A stretch of DNA of 25,917 nt from SHLJ01 sp041618535 (GTDB lineage: Bacteria > Bacteroidota > Bacteroidia > Flavobacteriales > Flavobacteriaceae), in contig JBFKFP010000021.1 of the NCBI GenBank assembly GCA_041618535.1, positions 1-25,917 of the forward strand, given 5' to 3'. The notes under the pieces were generated by a model, which was not told the DNA's origin, made no database searches, and worked only from the letters and a program-made list of their open reading frames with translations. Position numbers and translations under genes: made by a program. The stretch's first letter is position 1, and each line of letters opens with the position of its first letter. Shown in pieces: positions 1 through 7,614 of this stretch.

Positions 1-2
1 AT

Positions 3-25
3 TAATAGTAATACTATTATATTTG
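3..25 (+). promoter_or_regulatory. Palindromic operator candidate overlapping the -7 box of the tetR-led export operon
   Basis: Positions 3-19 form a perfect inverted repeat, TAATAGT-aat-ACTATTA. Positions 18-25 read TATATTTG, an exact match to the flavobacterial -7 box TAnnTTTG, 19 bases before the ATG at 45. The right arm of the palindrome ends inside the first two bases of this box. The -33 element would lie at or before the window edge and cannot be judged. TetR-family proteins bind such palindromes as dimers and commonly repress their own promoter, so this is a natural autorepression site. That role is inferred from position and symmetry only. Confidence 0.6.
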
Positions 26-44
26 CAACCGTAAATATTTTAGT

Positions 45-719
45 ATGATAAATTTACTATCAAATTTAAAGATCCAGGTTCCAGACAAGATCTTTATAAA
101 AGATCCGGAATCTTCAGATTTAGGCAAGCGAATAATAGGTGAAGGAATCCGGCTTATAAATGAGATCGGATTCGATGATTTTACCTTTAAGAAACTTGGA
201 AACCGCATCGGGTCTAATGAGAGTTCAATTTACAGGTATTTTGAGAACAAGCATAAGATGTTGTTATACCTGACCACCTGGTACTGGGCATGGATCGAGT
301 ATCAGTTAGTGTTCGCAACCCATAGTTTAGAAGATAAAGAACTTCGCCTTCGCAAAGCGATTGAAATGGTAACAAGAGAGATCAAGGAGGACGCAACCAT
401 TACTCATATAGACGAAGTGGCCCTGAGCAAGATCGTTATTAACGAATATTCCAAATCCTACCTGACAAAGGAGGTGGATACAGAAAATAAGGAAGGCTAT
501 TTTGTCATTTACAAGCGATTGGTTAGCCGGATAAAGGAAATGATTCTTGATGTTAACAAGGATTATCCTTTTCCCTCCAGCCTGGCAAGCACCATTATTG
601 AAGGATCATTGCACCAGCATTTCTTAAAGGATCATTTTAAATCCATAACAGACTGCAGTGAAAAAACAAGCCCGGCTGATTTTTTTGTTTTCTTAACCCT
701 GAAAAGCATTAAACCATGA
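45..719 (+). CDS. TetR/AcrR-family transcriptional regulator
   Basis: This 224-residue protein has the TetR layout: an N-terminal three-helix DNA-binding domain at about residues 25-70 and an all-helical C-terminal domain that normally dimerises and senses a ligand. The recognition part reads FTFKKLGNRIGSNESSIYRY (about 47-66), with the typical helix-turn-helix ending in IYRYF. About 24 residues precede the HTH domain, slightly longer than many family members. The ATG at 45 follows an exact -7 box and a 17-bp palindrome. Its TGA overlaps the ATG of the ABC gene as ATGA, so the regulator heads the export operon and is probably translationally coupled to it. It most likely controls this operon and itself; the ligand is unknown. 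The family call is secure, the target is inferred. Confidence 0.88.
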   Translation: MINLLSNLKIQVPDKIFIKDPESSDLGKRIIGEGIRLINEIGFDDFTFKKLGNRIGSNESSIYRYFENKHKMLLYLTTWYWAWIEYQLVFATHSLEDKELRLRKAIEMVTREIKEDATITHIDEVALSKIVINEYSKSYLTKEVDTENKEGYFVIYKRLVSRIKEMILDVNKDYPFPSSLASTIIEGSLHQHFLKDHFKSITDCSEKTSPADFFVFLTLKSIKP

Positions 720-2377
720 ACCCGAATAAGCTTTCACCTTGGCAGCGATTTGTTGGTATTTTACAGCTCGAGCGCCGGGATATTTTACAGGTGTTTTATT
801 ATGCCATCTTTTCCGGCCTTGTTGCCCTTACGCTTCCGCTTGGGATACAAGCCATCATTAACCTGATCCAGGGTGCCCAGATATCGACATCATGGATCAT
901 CCTTGTTATAGTAGTGACTGTAGGGGTAGCCTTTGCCGGAATTCTTCAGTTGATGCAGCTCAGGATTATTGAGAGTATTCAACAGCGCATTTTTACAAGG
1001 GCTTCGTTCGAGTTTACCTACAGATTTCCCAAGATCAAGACCAATCAGTTGAGAAATCTTTACCCGCCCGAGCTTGCAAATCGTTTTTTCGATACTTTAA
1101 GCGTACAGAAAGGTTTGGCAAAGATTCTTGTGGATGTGCCGGCGGCCGGCTTACAGGTGATCTTCGCATTGCTTCTGTTGTCGTTTTACCATCCGTTCTT
1201 TATAATCTTCGGAATACTCCTTTTGTTGCTTATATACCTGGTGTTCAAATATACCGCAAGGCGGGGTATGCAGACCAGTCTTGAAGAGTCGAGGAATAAA
1301 TACCGCGTAGCCCACTGGATCCAGGAGGTTGCGAGAGCGATGGTAAGTTTTAAGTTGTCAGGTAAGACCAATTTGGCCATAAGCAAGAACGATCAGTTGG
1401 TCTCTGAATATCTTGAAGCCCGCGAGAGCCACTTCAAGATCCTGATGATACAATTCTCCCAGATGATCGGTTTTAAGGTTATTGTCACCGCTGGTCTGCT
1501 CATCATAGGTGGAGCCCTTGTTTTGAACCAGGAAATGAATATCGGTCAGTTTGTGGCCGCAGAAATTATCATAATCCTGGTTATCAACTCTGTGGAAAAG
1601 CTGATCCTCGGATTAGAGTCGTTCTATGACGTCCTGACATCCCTTGAAAAACTTGGCCAGGTCGTAGATAAGGATCTTGAGCCTACAGATGGTGAAACCC
1701 CGGATCTCAGGCCTGAATTCACAATCGAACTCAAGGATGTTGAGTACAGCGTACCTGGCAGGGACAAAAGAATTTTAAGCGATATCAACCTGAAGATAAA
1801 TGCAGGTGGTAAAATCCTGATCAGGGGTGAGAGTGGTTCAGGTAAGTCGAGCTTGCTAAGGTTGATAGCTGGTGTGATTGAGCCCACCAGTGGAAGAATT
1901 TTTGTTGATGGACGTGCCATAGAAAGCATTCAGCTCAACCATTACCGCGCTCAGGTTGGTTTATCCCTCTCAGAAGAAACCCCATTCGAAGGAACGATCA
2001 GGGAAAACATAACCTTTGGTGATAGCGCTATTTCAGACGATGATATTTACTGGGCGATGGAGCAGGTTGGCCTGATCAATTTTGTAAAGGAGCAATCGAA
2101 AGGTCTGAATACGTTTCTATACCCTGAGGGTAAACAAATATCATATTCCGTCGCTAAGAAGATCATTTTGGCAAGGGCGATCGTAAGACGTCCGAAACTA
2201 TTGATCCTGGAGGATTCTCTCGATCAGTTCGAAAAGACCGAGACTGAGGGTATCATGAATGCATTAACACGTGATGATGTACCCTGGACCCTTATAGTGG
2301 TGAGTATGAACGATCGATGGACAAAATTCTGTCACAGGGCAATAACCCTGAAAGAGGGGAAAATCGTTAATTCTTAA
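716..2377 (+). CDS. ABC exporter half (membrane domain plus degenerate ATPase domain)
   Basis: The 553-residue protein has an exporter-type membrane domain (hydrophobic segments near 24-45, 58-80, 143-178, 250-272 and 280-297) and a C-terminal nucleotide-binding domain from about 335. There is no N-terminal C39 peptidase domain. Walker A is intact (GESGSGKSS, 371-379). The other catalytic motifs depart from consensus. The Q-loop position is Ser (GLSLSEETPF). The LSGGQ signature is replaced by ISYSV (475-479). Walker B reads LLILED, with Glu-Asp instead of Asp-Glu, followed by a D-loop-like SLD. The switch His is absent (VVSMNDRW). The flanking GTIRENI and ILARAIV segments are normal, so the frame is correct and this is not a sequencing frameshift. 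It starts in an ATGA overlap with the regulator, and the HlyD gene follows 10 bp after its stop. As recalled, flavobacterial homologues share this degeneracy. Membrane placement is confident; ATP hydrolysis is doubtful. Confidence 0.85.
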   Translation: MNPNKLSPWQRFVGILQLERRDILQVFYYAIFSGLVALTLPLGIQAIINLIQGAQISTSWIILVIVVTVGVAFAGILQLMQLRIIESIQQRIFTRASFEFTYRFPKIKTNQLRNLYPPELANRFFDTLSVQKGLAKILVDVPAAGLQVIFALLLLSFYHPFFIIFGILLLLLIYLVFKYTARRGMQTSLEESRNKYRVAHWIQEVARAMVSFKLSGKTNLAISKNDQLVSEYLEARESHFKILMIQFSQMIGFKVIVTAGLLIIGGALVLNQEMNIGQFVAAEIIIILVINSVEKLILGLESFYDVLTSLEKLGQVVDKDLEPTDGETPDLRPEFTIELKDVEYSVPGRDKRILSDINLKINAGGKILIRGESGSGKSSLLRLIAGVIEPTSGRIFVDGRAIESIQLNHYRAQVGLSLSEETPFEGTIRENITFGDSAISDDDIYWAMEQVGLINFVKEQSKGLNTFLYPEGKQISYSVAKKIILARAIVRRPKLLILEDSLDQFEKTETEGIMNALTRDDVPWTLIVVSMNDRWTKFCHRAITLKEGKIVNS

Positions 2378-2387
2378 AAGTTAGAAA

Positions 2388-3740
2388 ATGCTAAATATTT
2401 CACATAATAAACTCAATACTTCGGTGAAGCTGGAGGAATTTGAAAGTTTCAAAAGGGTCTTCATCGACCGCTACTCCAAGTACTTCAATCGATTTCTGGC
2501 ATCTTTTGCAATTATCCTTGTCATCATTCTTTTCCTGCCCTGGACTCAGAATATCACGGGTAGGGGTCAGGTAACAACCCTTAAACCCGATCAAAGGCCA
2601 CAGGCTATACAATCGCCAATTCCCGGAAGGATAGAGCAGTGGTTTGTAAAAGAGGGTGATTACGTCAGGAAAGGAGATACCATCATGAAAATCTCTGAGG
2701 TGAAAAGCGAGTATTTCGACCCCGAACTTGTTGCGCGTACGGGGGAGCAGATCAAGGCCAAAGCACAGGCTGTGACCTCCTATGATGAGAAGGCAAAAGC
2801 TCTCGACAGACAGATCAATGCCTTGTACAAGGATCGTGATCTCAAACTGAAGCAGGCTGAGAATAAACTGATTCAGGCCCGATTAAAGGTACAGAGCGAT
2901 AGTATTGACCTGGAGGCAGCGAAAACTAATTTGAATATAGCAGAGCTCCAGTATAACCGGACACTGTCCTTACAGGAGGAAGGCCTTAAAGCAGTCAGAG
3001 AAGTCGAGGACAAAAGATTGAAGTTACAGGAGACCCAGGCTAAGCTCGTTTCACAGGAGAACAAACTTATGACGAGCAGGAATGAGCTGATGAATTCGGA
3101 AATGGAAATTTTAAGATTAGGGGCTTCCTATGCGGATAAGATCTCGAAGGCTCAGAGTGATAAATTTACTGCCCAATCAAGTAGATTCGACAGCGAAGCT
3201 CAGGTGAGCAAATTACAAAATGAGTATTCCAATTATGAAATTCGGAATAGGTTAAAATTTGTTGCCGCGCCTCAGGATGGCTTTATTAATAAAGCTCTTA
3301 TGGGTGGTATCGGGATGACCTTTAAAGAGGGTGACCGCCTGGTCAGTATTATGCCTGATGGATATGATCTTGCTGTTGAAACCTTTGTTGAACCCATAGA
3401 CTTACCGCTGATACATATCGGTGAGAAGGTGAGGGTTCAGTTCGATGGCTGGCCTGCAATAATTTTCAGTGGCTGGCCCAATGTGTCCTACGGAACCTAC
3501 GGAGCCGAAGTGGTGGCAATTGAGAATTTTATAAGTGATAATGGCAAGTACCGGATTCTCCTGGCACCTGATAAAACCGATCATGAGTGGCCGGAGGCCA
3601 TCAGGGTTGGCTCAGGAGCAAGAACAATAGCCCTGCTTGACGATGTTCCCATTTGGTTTGAGCTATGGCGTAAACTCAATGGATTTCCACCCAACTACTA
3701 CAGTCCAGAAATGGCTCAAACCGATAAAAGCGCGAAATGA
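2388..3740 (+). CDS. HlyD-family membrane fusion (periplasmic adaptor) protein
   Basis: This 450-residue protein has a short cytoplasmic N-terminus and a single membrane anchor at about 35-51. A half lipoyl domain follows (about 70-108, including SPIPGRIEQWFVKEGDYVRKGD). A long alpha-helical hairpin rich in K, E, Q and A spans about 115-285. The second lipoyl half (FVAAPQDGFINKAL) and a beta-barrel region from about 326 complete the HlyD/type I secretion adaptor architecture. It should bridge the ABC exporter in the inner membrane and the TolC-type channel in the outer membrane. The long hairpin fits docking onto a TolC tip. The gene begins 10 bp after the ABC gene and ends in an ATGA overlap with the channel gene. 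Two tryptophan-rich turns in the barrel region (FDGWPAIIFSGWPN) resemble flavobacterial relatives. Confidence 0.88.
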   Translation: MLNISHNKLNTSVKLEEFESFKRVFIDRYSKYFNRFLASFAIILVIILFLPWTQNITGRGQVTTLKPDQRPQAIQSPIPGRIEQWFVKEGDYVRKGDTIMKISEVKSEYFDPELVARTGEQIKAKAQAVTSYDEKAKALDRQINALYKDRDLKLKQAENKLIQARLKVQSDSIDLEAAKTNLNIAELQYNRTLSLQEEGLKAVREVEDKRLKLQETQAKLVSQENKLMTSRNELMNSEMEILRLGASYADKISKAQSDKFTAQSSRFDSEAQVSKLQNEYSNYEIRNRLKFVAAPQDGFINKALMGGIGMTFKEGDRLVSIMPDGYDLAVETFVEPIDLPLIHIGEKVRVQFDGWPAIIFSGWPNVSYGTYGAEVVAIENFISDNGKYRILLAPDKTDHEWPEAIRVGSGARTIALLDDVPIWFELWRKLNGFPPNYYSPEMAQTDKSAK

Positions 3741-5140
3741 GATCCTGGTTTTTAATATTGACATTATTTGCCGCATCCCTGGGAATTGCTCAGGAACGTC
3801 AGGCCGAGTACCTGAACTTCGAGGAGTACATGGGGATGGTAAAGACCTTTCACCCTTTGGTTAAGCAAGCCTCATTGGTAATCGAAGAAGGGCAAGCGGC
3901 CCTGTTAAGAGCGAGGGGAGGATTTGATCCAAAACTCGAGGTTGACTTCGACAGGAAGGCTTTCCAGAGTACTACCTATTATGACAGGTTAAACGCGACA
4001 TTTAAGTTACCTACCTGGTACGGAATAGAGTTTCAGGCTAATTTTGAGCAGACCGACGGAGCTTTCCTGAATCCGGAGGCAAGTCTTCCAGATGATGGAT
4101 TATATAATGCAGGGGTTTCGGTGTCCCTGGCACAGGGTCTGCTTATAAACAAGCGCATGGCTGCTTTAAAACAAGCCAAATTGTTCAGAAGACAGGCACA
4201 GGCCGATAGAGATCTTTTGGTAAATGAGGTACTGTTCCAGGCAGCACTTGCTTATTTCGACTGGCTTCGAAGCTCGTCGCAGGTCAGGGTTTATGAGAAT
4301 TTCCTTCGGAATGCTGAATTTCGCTACAGGGCGGTTGTGCGTGCAGTAGAAGTGGGAGACCGTGCTGCAATTGATTCAGTAGAGGCCTCCATTGCCATGA
4401 ACAGCAGAAAGCTGAACCTTGAGAAAGCCCGTCTTGAATTGGTTAAATCACGCCTTATGGCTTCTACCTTCCTGTGGTTGGAGAACAATATCCCGGTTGA
4501 TTTGAGGGAAGACGTCCTGCCTAGAATAGAGAGGGCAGAAAGCGTTGATGAAATTTTGGAGATCGATGATTTTTCGACCGCAGATTTCACCCTTGCCGAG
4601 CACCCTAAAATACAGTCGCTGAATCTGAAGTATAAGAGCCTGGAAGTAGACCGCAGACTTAAGGCAAATATGTTGCTTCCACAAGTTGATTTGAAATATA
4701 ATTTCCTTTCAGAGACCCCAAGGGAAATAAACAGTTTCAATACAGCTAACTATAAAAGTGCCTTAAGGCTTGCCTTTCCCTTATTCCTCAGAAAACAGCG
4801 TGGAGACCTTAAACTGGCGAAGCTTAAACTGCAGGATCTGCAGTTTGAGATCAACTCTACTGAAATCCAGATACGAAACAAGCTTGCCGCATTGGAGAAT
4901 GCCGCCCGGTCATATTCTCAGCAATTGACGATCAATGATAAGATGGTTCAGGATTACCAGAGGTTACTTCAGGCCGAGGAGCGCAAGTTCGGAATAGGGG
5001 AAAGCTCACTATTCCTGGTGAATTCCAGGGAAACGAAATTGATCGAAGCCAGGCTGAAAGCGATCGATCTGCTGAATGATTTCTTTGGAACAAAGGCGGC
5101 GTTATTCAACGGACTTGCAAGAAATCCAATCCTTGAATAA
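3737..5140 (+). CDS. TolC-family outer-membrane efflux/secretion channel
   Basis: The 467-residue protein begins with a short signal peptide (about 1-18, ending GIAQ). It then shows the two repeated outer-membrane efflux regions of the TolC family: amphipathic helices (for example YFDWLRSSSQVRVYENFLRN, and the LKLQDLQFEINSTEIQIRNK stretch) alternating with short beta-strand segments such as LNATFKLPTWYGIEFQANF. Length is normal for the family. A trimer should form the outer-membrane pore and periplasmic tunnel of the export machine encoded just upstream. The ATG overlaps the adaptor stop codon by 4 bp, so it is the last gene of a four-gene unit. The next gene has its own promoter. The exported substrate cannot be deduced. 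Confidence 0.87.
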   Translation: MRSWFLILTLFAASLGIAQERQAEYLNFEEYMGMVKTFHPLVKQASLVIEEGQAALLRARGGFDPKLEVDFDRKAFQSTTYYDRLNATFKLPTWYGIEFQANFEQTDGAFLNPEASLPDDGLYNAGVSVSLAQGLLINKRMAALKQAKLFRRQAQADRDLLVNEVLFQAALAYFDWLRSSSQVRVYENFLRNAEFRYRAVVRAVEVGDRAAIDSVEASIAMNSRKLNLEKARLELVKSRLMASTFLWLENNIPVDLREDVLPRIERAESVDEILEIDDFSTADFTLAEHPKIQSLNLKYKSLEVDRRLKANMLLPQVDLKYNFLSETPREINSFNTANYKSALRLAFPLFLRKQRGDLKLAKLKLQDLQFEINSTEIQIRNKLAALENAARSYSQQLTINDKMVQDYQRLLQAEERKFGIGESSLFLVNSRETKLIEARLKAIDLLNDFFGTKAALFNGLARNPILE

Positions 5141-5164
5141 AATGACCTTAAATTGATATCTTTG
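5133..5164 (+). promoter_or_regulatory. Promoter of the Mpl ligase gene
   Basis: TATCTTTG at 5157-5164 matches the flavobacterial -7 box TAnnTTTG exactly. A TTG at 5133-5135 lies 21 bases upstream, within the usual 17-23 spacing, and falls inside the last codons of the TolC-type gene. The box ends 19 bases before the ATG at 5184. This suggests the ligase is transcribed separately from the export operon, although read-through is possible because I see no terminator in the 43-bp gap. Confidence 0.6.
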
Positions 5165-5183
5165 TCTCCGATTTAAGATATTC

Positions 5184-6539
5184 ATGCATATTCATTTTAT
5201 CGCGATAGGCGGTTCGGCCATGCATAACCTGGCCATCGCCCTGCATCATAAGGGATATAAGGTAACCGGCAGTGATGACGAGATCTATGAACCGTCAAGA
5301 TCAAGGCTGAAAGCTCTTGGGTTGCATCCTGAAAAGCTGGGCTGGTTTCCGGAGAACATCAGTGGAGAGATCGATGCGGTGGTTCTTGGTATGCACGCCA
5401 AAAAAAACAATCCCGAATTGATAAGAGCACAGGAACTGGATTTGACCATTTATTCCTATCCGGAATTTCTATATGAACAGTCCAGGAATAAAACCCGGGT
5501 CGTAATTGGAGGCAGCCATGGGAAAACCACTATCACTTCAATGATCCTTCATGTGATGAACTACTTCGGAAAGGATGTTGATTTTATGGTTGGGGCCCAG
5601 CTCGACGGATTTGATGTAATGGTTAAGCTCACTGATCATAACGATTTCATGGTTCTTGAAGGGGATGAATATTTGAGCTCAGCTCTGGACAGGCGACCGA
5701 AGTTTCATCTGTATAAACCCAATATAGCATTGTTGAGCGGGATTGCATGGGATCATATAAATGTCTTCCCATCCTTCGAGAATTATACAGACCAATTCAG
5801 GATATTCATCGACGAGATAGTAAAAGGGGGGAGCATAACTTTTAACGAGGAAGATGAAATTCTTAAAAAACTGGTTGCGGACACTAAGAATACCATTAGA
5901 AAGTTTCCATACGCTACCCCTGAATATGAGATCATTGAGGGTACCACCTATCTGCAGACTCCGGATGGAATGATGCCGTTGGAGATCTTCGGAGCCCATA
6001 ACCTGAACAACCTCATGGGTGCCAAGTGGATATGCCAGCAGATGGGAGTTGATGAAGAGGATTTCTTCGAAGCCATATCGAGCTTTAAAGGAGCCAGCAA
6101 GCGTCTGGAAAGAGTGGCTTCCGGAAATTCTTCAGATATCTACAAGGATTTTGCCCACTCACCAAGCAAAGTAAAGGCCACAACCGAAGCCGTAAAGGCG
6201 CAGACCCCCGAACGTGAACTGATCGCTTGCCTCGAGTTGCATACGTACAGCAGTTTAAACCCGGCATTTCTCAGTGAATACAGGGGAGCCCTGGATGCAG
6301 CAGATACAGCAGTGGTTTTTTATTCGCCTCGCGCAGTTGAGATCAAAAAACTTGAACCCATCGAAAAGTCACAAATAGAGGAAGCCCTTAACCGGGATGA
6401 TGTCCTGGTGTTTACTGATCCTGATGAATTCAGGGAATTCGTATTCGGGCTGAACTTGAATAACAGGGTATTGTTGTTTATGAGTTCAGGGAATTATGGT
6501 GGCTTGGACTGGGATGATCTCAAAGACCTTGCTGTCTGA
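5184..6539 (+). CDS. mpl: UDP-N-acetylmuramate:L-alanyl-gamma-D-glutamyl-meso-diaminopimelate ligase (Mpl)
   Basis: Mpl reattaches tripeptide recovered from old cell wall to UDP-MurNAc, a cytoplasmic peptidoglycan-recycling step. The 451-residue protein shows Mur-ligase architecture: an N-terminal Rossmann-like domain (HFIAIGGSAMHNLAIALHHK), an ATP-binding loop GGSHGKTT (109-116), the metal/substrate region VLEGDEYLSSALDRRPKF (157-174), and a C-terminal domain beginning near KGASKRLERV with DFAHSPSKVKAT. AMHNLAIAL at the start and EGDEYLSSALD distinguish Mpl from MurC, as recalled from the family. Length fits. It lies behind its own promoter after the export operon. Its TGA overlaps the 3' end of the convergent PaiB-like gene by 20 bp. 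MurC is the only realistic alternative and is less likely. Confidence 0.9.
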   Translation: MHIHFIAIGGSAMHNLAIALHHKGYKVTGSDDEIYEPSRSRLKALGLHPEKLGWFPENISGEIDAVVLGMHAKKNNPELIRAQELDLTIYSYPEFLYEQSRNKTRVVIGGSHGKTTITSMILHVMNYFGKDVDFMVGAQLDGFDVMVKLTDHNDFMVLEGDEYLSSALDRRPKFHLYKPNIALLSGIAWDHINVFPSFENYTDQFRIFIDEIVKGGSITFNEEDEILKKLVADTKNTIRKFPYATPEYEIIEGTTYLQTPDGMMPLEIFGAHNLNNLMGAKWICQQMGVDEEDFFEAISSFKGASKRLERVASGNSSDIYKDFAHSPSKVKATTEAVKAQTPERELIACLELHTYSSLNPAFLSEYRGALDAADTAVVFYSPRAVEIKKLEPIEKSQIEEALNRDDVLVFTDPDEFREFVFGLNLNNRVLLFMSSGNYGGLDWDDLKDLAV

Positions 6540-7128
6540 ATACGCGGTCCAGGAAATCGCGGATCGATTCTTTTTCCTTATTTATCAATTCGTCCCTTGC
6601 CTTTTCGATGTCAGACCGGCTTTTGTCTTGGGAAAGTTTGAATTTCCCCTCCCATTCAGAAATGGAAATCTCGAACATTTTGATATAATCCAAGGCCTTT
6701 TCCATTTGTGTATTATCGGGCTCCAGGACATATTTATTATCTGGAGCTTCCAGGAATTCGGTCATTTTTATCAGAGACAGCCTTAGTGCCTCCCGGTTTT
6801 CAATTTTTTCCACTGAACCCTTTAAATGAACTCGGATGTAATTCCAGGTTGGTAATTGGGTGGTTCCATAAACGGTGGGTGAGATGTAGCATTGAGGCCC
6901 CTGGAATATGACCGTAATCGGATGGTTGTTCTGTAACAATTCTGCCTGGGGATTATAAATATCAATATGACCGATTAGCTTACCATCTTTCCTGTATATC
7001 AGGGGTAAGTGGGTAATTATTGGTTCGTTGTCTTTTACCGAAATGATAGTCGCCAGAGGGTATTGCTTAATTACCTCTATCATGTGGTCCCGACTGTTAT
7101 CCTGGTGATGTGGAGGAGGATATTTCAT
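6520..7128 (-). CDS. FMN-binding PaiB-family protein (split-barrel flavin fold)
   Basis: The 202-residue product has the marks of the PaiB family: N-terminal MKYPPPHH, then PLATIIS, THLPLIYRKDGKLIGHID, FQGPQCYISPTVYG and LPTWNYIRVHLKGS in order. This family has the FMN-binding split-barrel fold. Bacillus PaiB was described as a negative regulator of sporulation and protease genes, but many members are probably flavin enzymes, so a regulatory role here is not shown. The gene starts 6 bp after the DUF1569-family gene on the same strand, so the two are likely co-transcribed. Its last 20 bp overlap the end of mpl on the opposite strand. The C-terminal lysine/glutamate-rich helix matches the family's tail. 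Confidence 0.85.
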   Translation of the reverse strand: MKYPPPHHQDNSRDHMIEVIKQYPLATIISVKDNEPIITHLPLIYRKDGKLIGHIDIYNPQAELLQNNHPITVIFQGPQCYISPTVYGTTQLPTWNYIRVHLKGSVEKIENREALRLSLIKMTEFLEAPDNKYVLEPDNTQMEKALDYIKMFEISISEWEGKFKLSQDKSRSDIEKARDELINKEKESIRDFLDRVFRQQGL

Positions 7129-7134
7129 ATGTTT

Positions 7135-7578
7135 TTAAAGACCAAATTGTCTGAGATGATGATCCAGATGCTTGAACTGCATTTTTCCCCACTGCGTTCT
7201 GGTCAGTTTTCCGAAAACGGGATGTGCCGGCCAGTGGTCATCGTCCTTCTTCGATTCGAGTTCTTCCAGCAAATTCATTAACGATTCATATTCACGGTCA
7301 AAATCCCGGTCTTCAGTTTCCCTAAACGATTTAATGGTTGGCATATTTTTCCACCACAAGGCATCGCTGTACATGCTCCTTTTGAAGAAGGTGCGTGCAA
7401 ACCAGTTCGGTTTTAAGTTGTAGGTGTTTTTTTGCAGCACTATATTCAATGGTGCCTGGCAGTGACGGAGCATCTGGCCGGCATTCATTTTACCCCATCG
7501 CGGTTTCGATTCATTCCTGAGTTTAGACAACCGGGTTTTGATAGAATCTGTGACGTGTTTATCGAAAATATTCTCCAT
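7135..7578 (-). CDS. DUF1569 / DinB-superfamily small helical protein
   Basis: The 147-residue soluble protein resembles DUF1569, a branch of the DinB four-helix-bundle superfamily. Supporting segments are WGKMNAGQMLRHCQAPLNIV near residues 28-47, the late FGKLTRTQWGKMQFKHLDHH, and the final LRQFGL. The histidines in MLRHC and KHLDHH occupy the positions where DinB-like proteins often bind a metal ion. Biological activity of the family is unknown; thiol-dependent or metal-dependent transferases occur in the superfamily. It is the first gene of a two-gene unit with the PaiB-like gene 6 bp downstream. It diverges from radC across 36 bp, so the two promoters must be packed together; TAACTTTC on the minus strand at 7608-7601 is a near-match to a -7 box. 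Confidence 0.75.
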   Translation of the reverse strand: MENIFDKHVTDSIKTRLSKLRNESKPRWGKMNAGQMLRHCQAPLNIVLQKNTYNLKPNWFARTFFKRSMYSDALWWKNMPTIKSFRETEDRDFDREYESLMNLLEELESKKDDDHWPAHPVFGKLTRTQWGKMQFKHLDHHLRQFGL

Positions 7579-7584
7579 ATTTTG

Positions 7585-7591
7585 TAATTTG
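7585..7591 (+). promoter_or_regulatory. Probable -7 box for radC
   Basis: TAATTTG at 7585-7591, followed by C, is a one-base-shorter version of the flavobacterial TAnnTTTG box, 23 bases before the radC ATG at 7615. No TTG is visible at the right distance upstream, so this is a weak call. The site lies in the short divergent gap shared with the DUF1569-family gene. Confidence 0.35.
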
Positions 7592-7614
7592 CAGGCCAGT
7601 GAAAGTTACACAAA

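Noticed and set aside
2095..2250. Possible frameshift or pseudogene explaining the odd ABC signature and Walker B motifs
   Set aside because: Conserved segments on both sides (GTIRENI, ILARAIV, ITLKEGKI) stay in one frame without stops, so the substitutions are real residues, not a frame error.
4324..4740. A 138-codon open frame on the minus strand inside the TolC-type gene
   Set aside because: It lies wholly antisense to a well-supported gene, its product is serine/arginine-rich with no domain pattern, and it has no promoter or partner.
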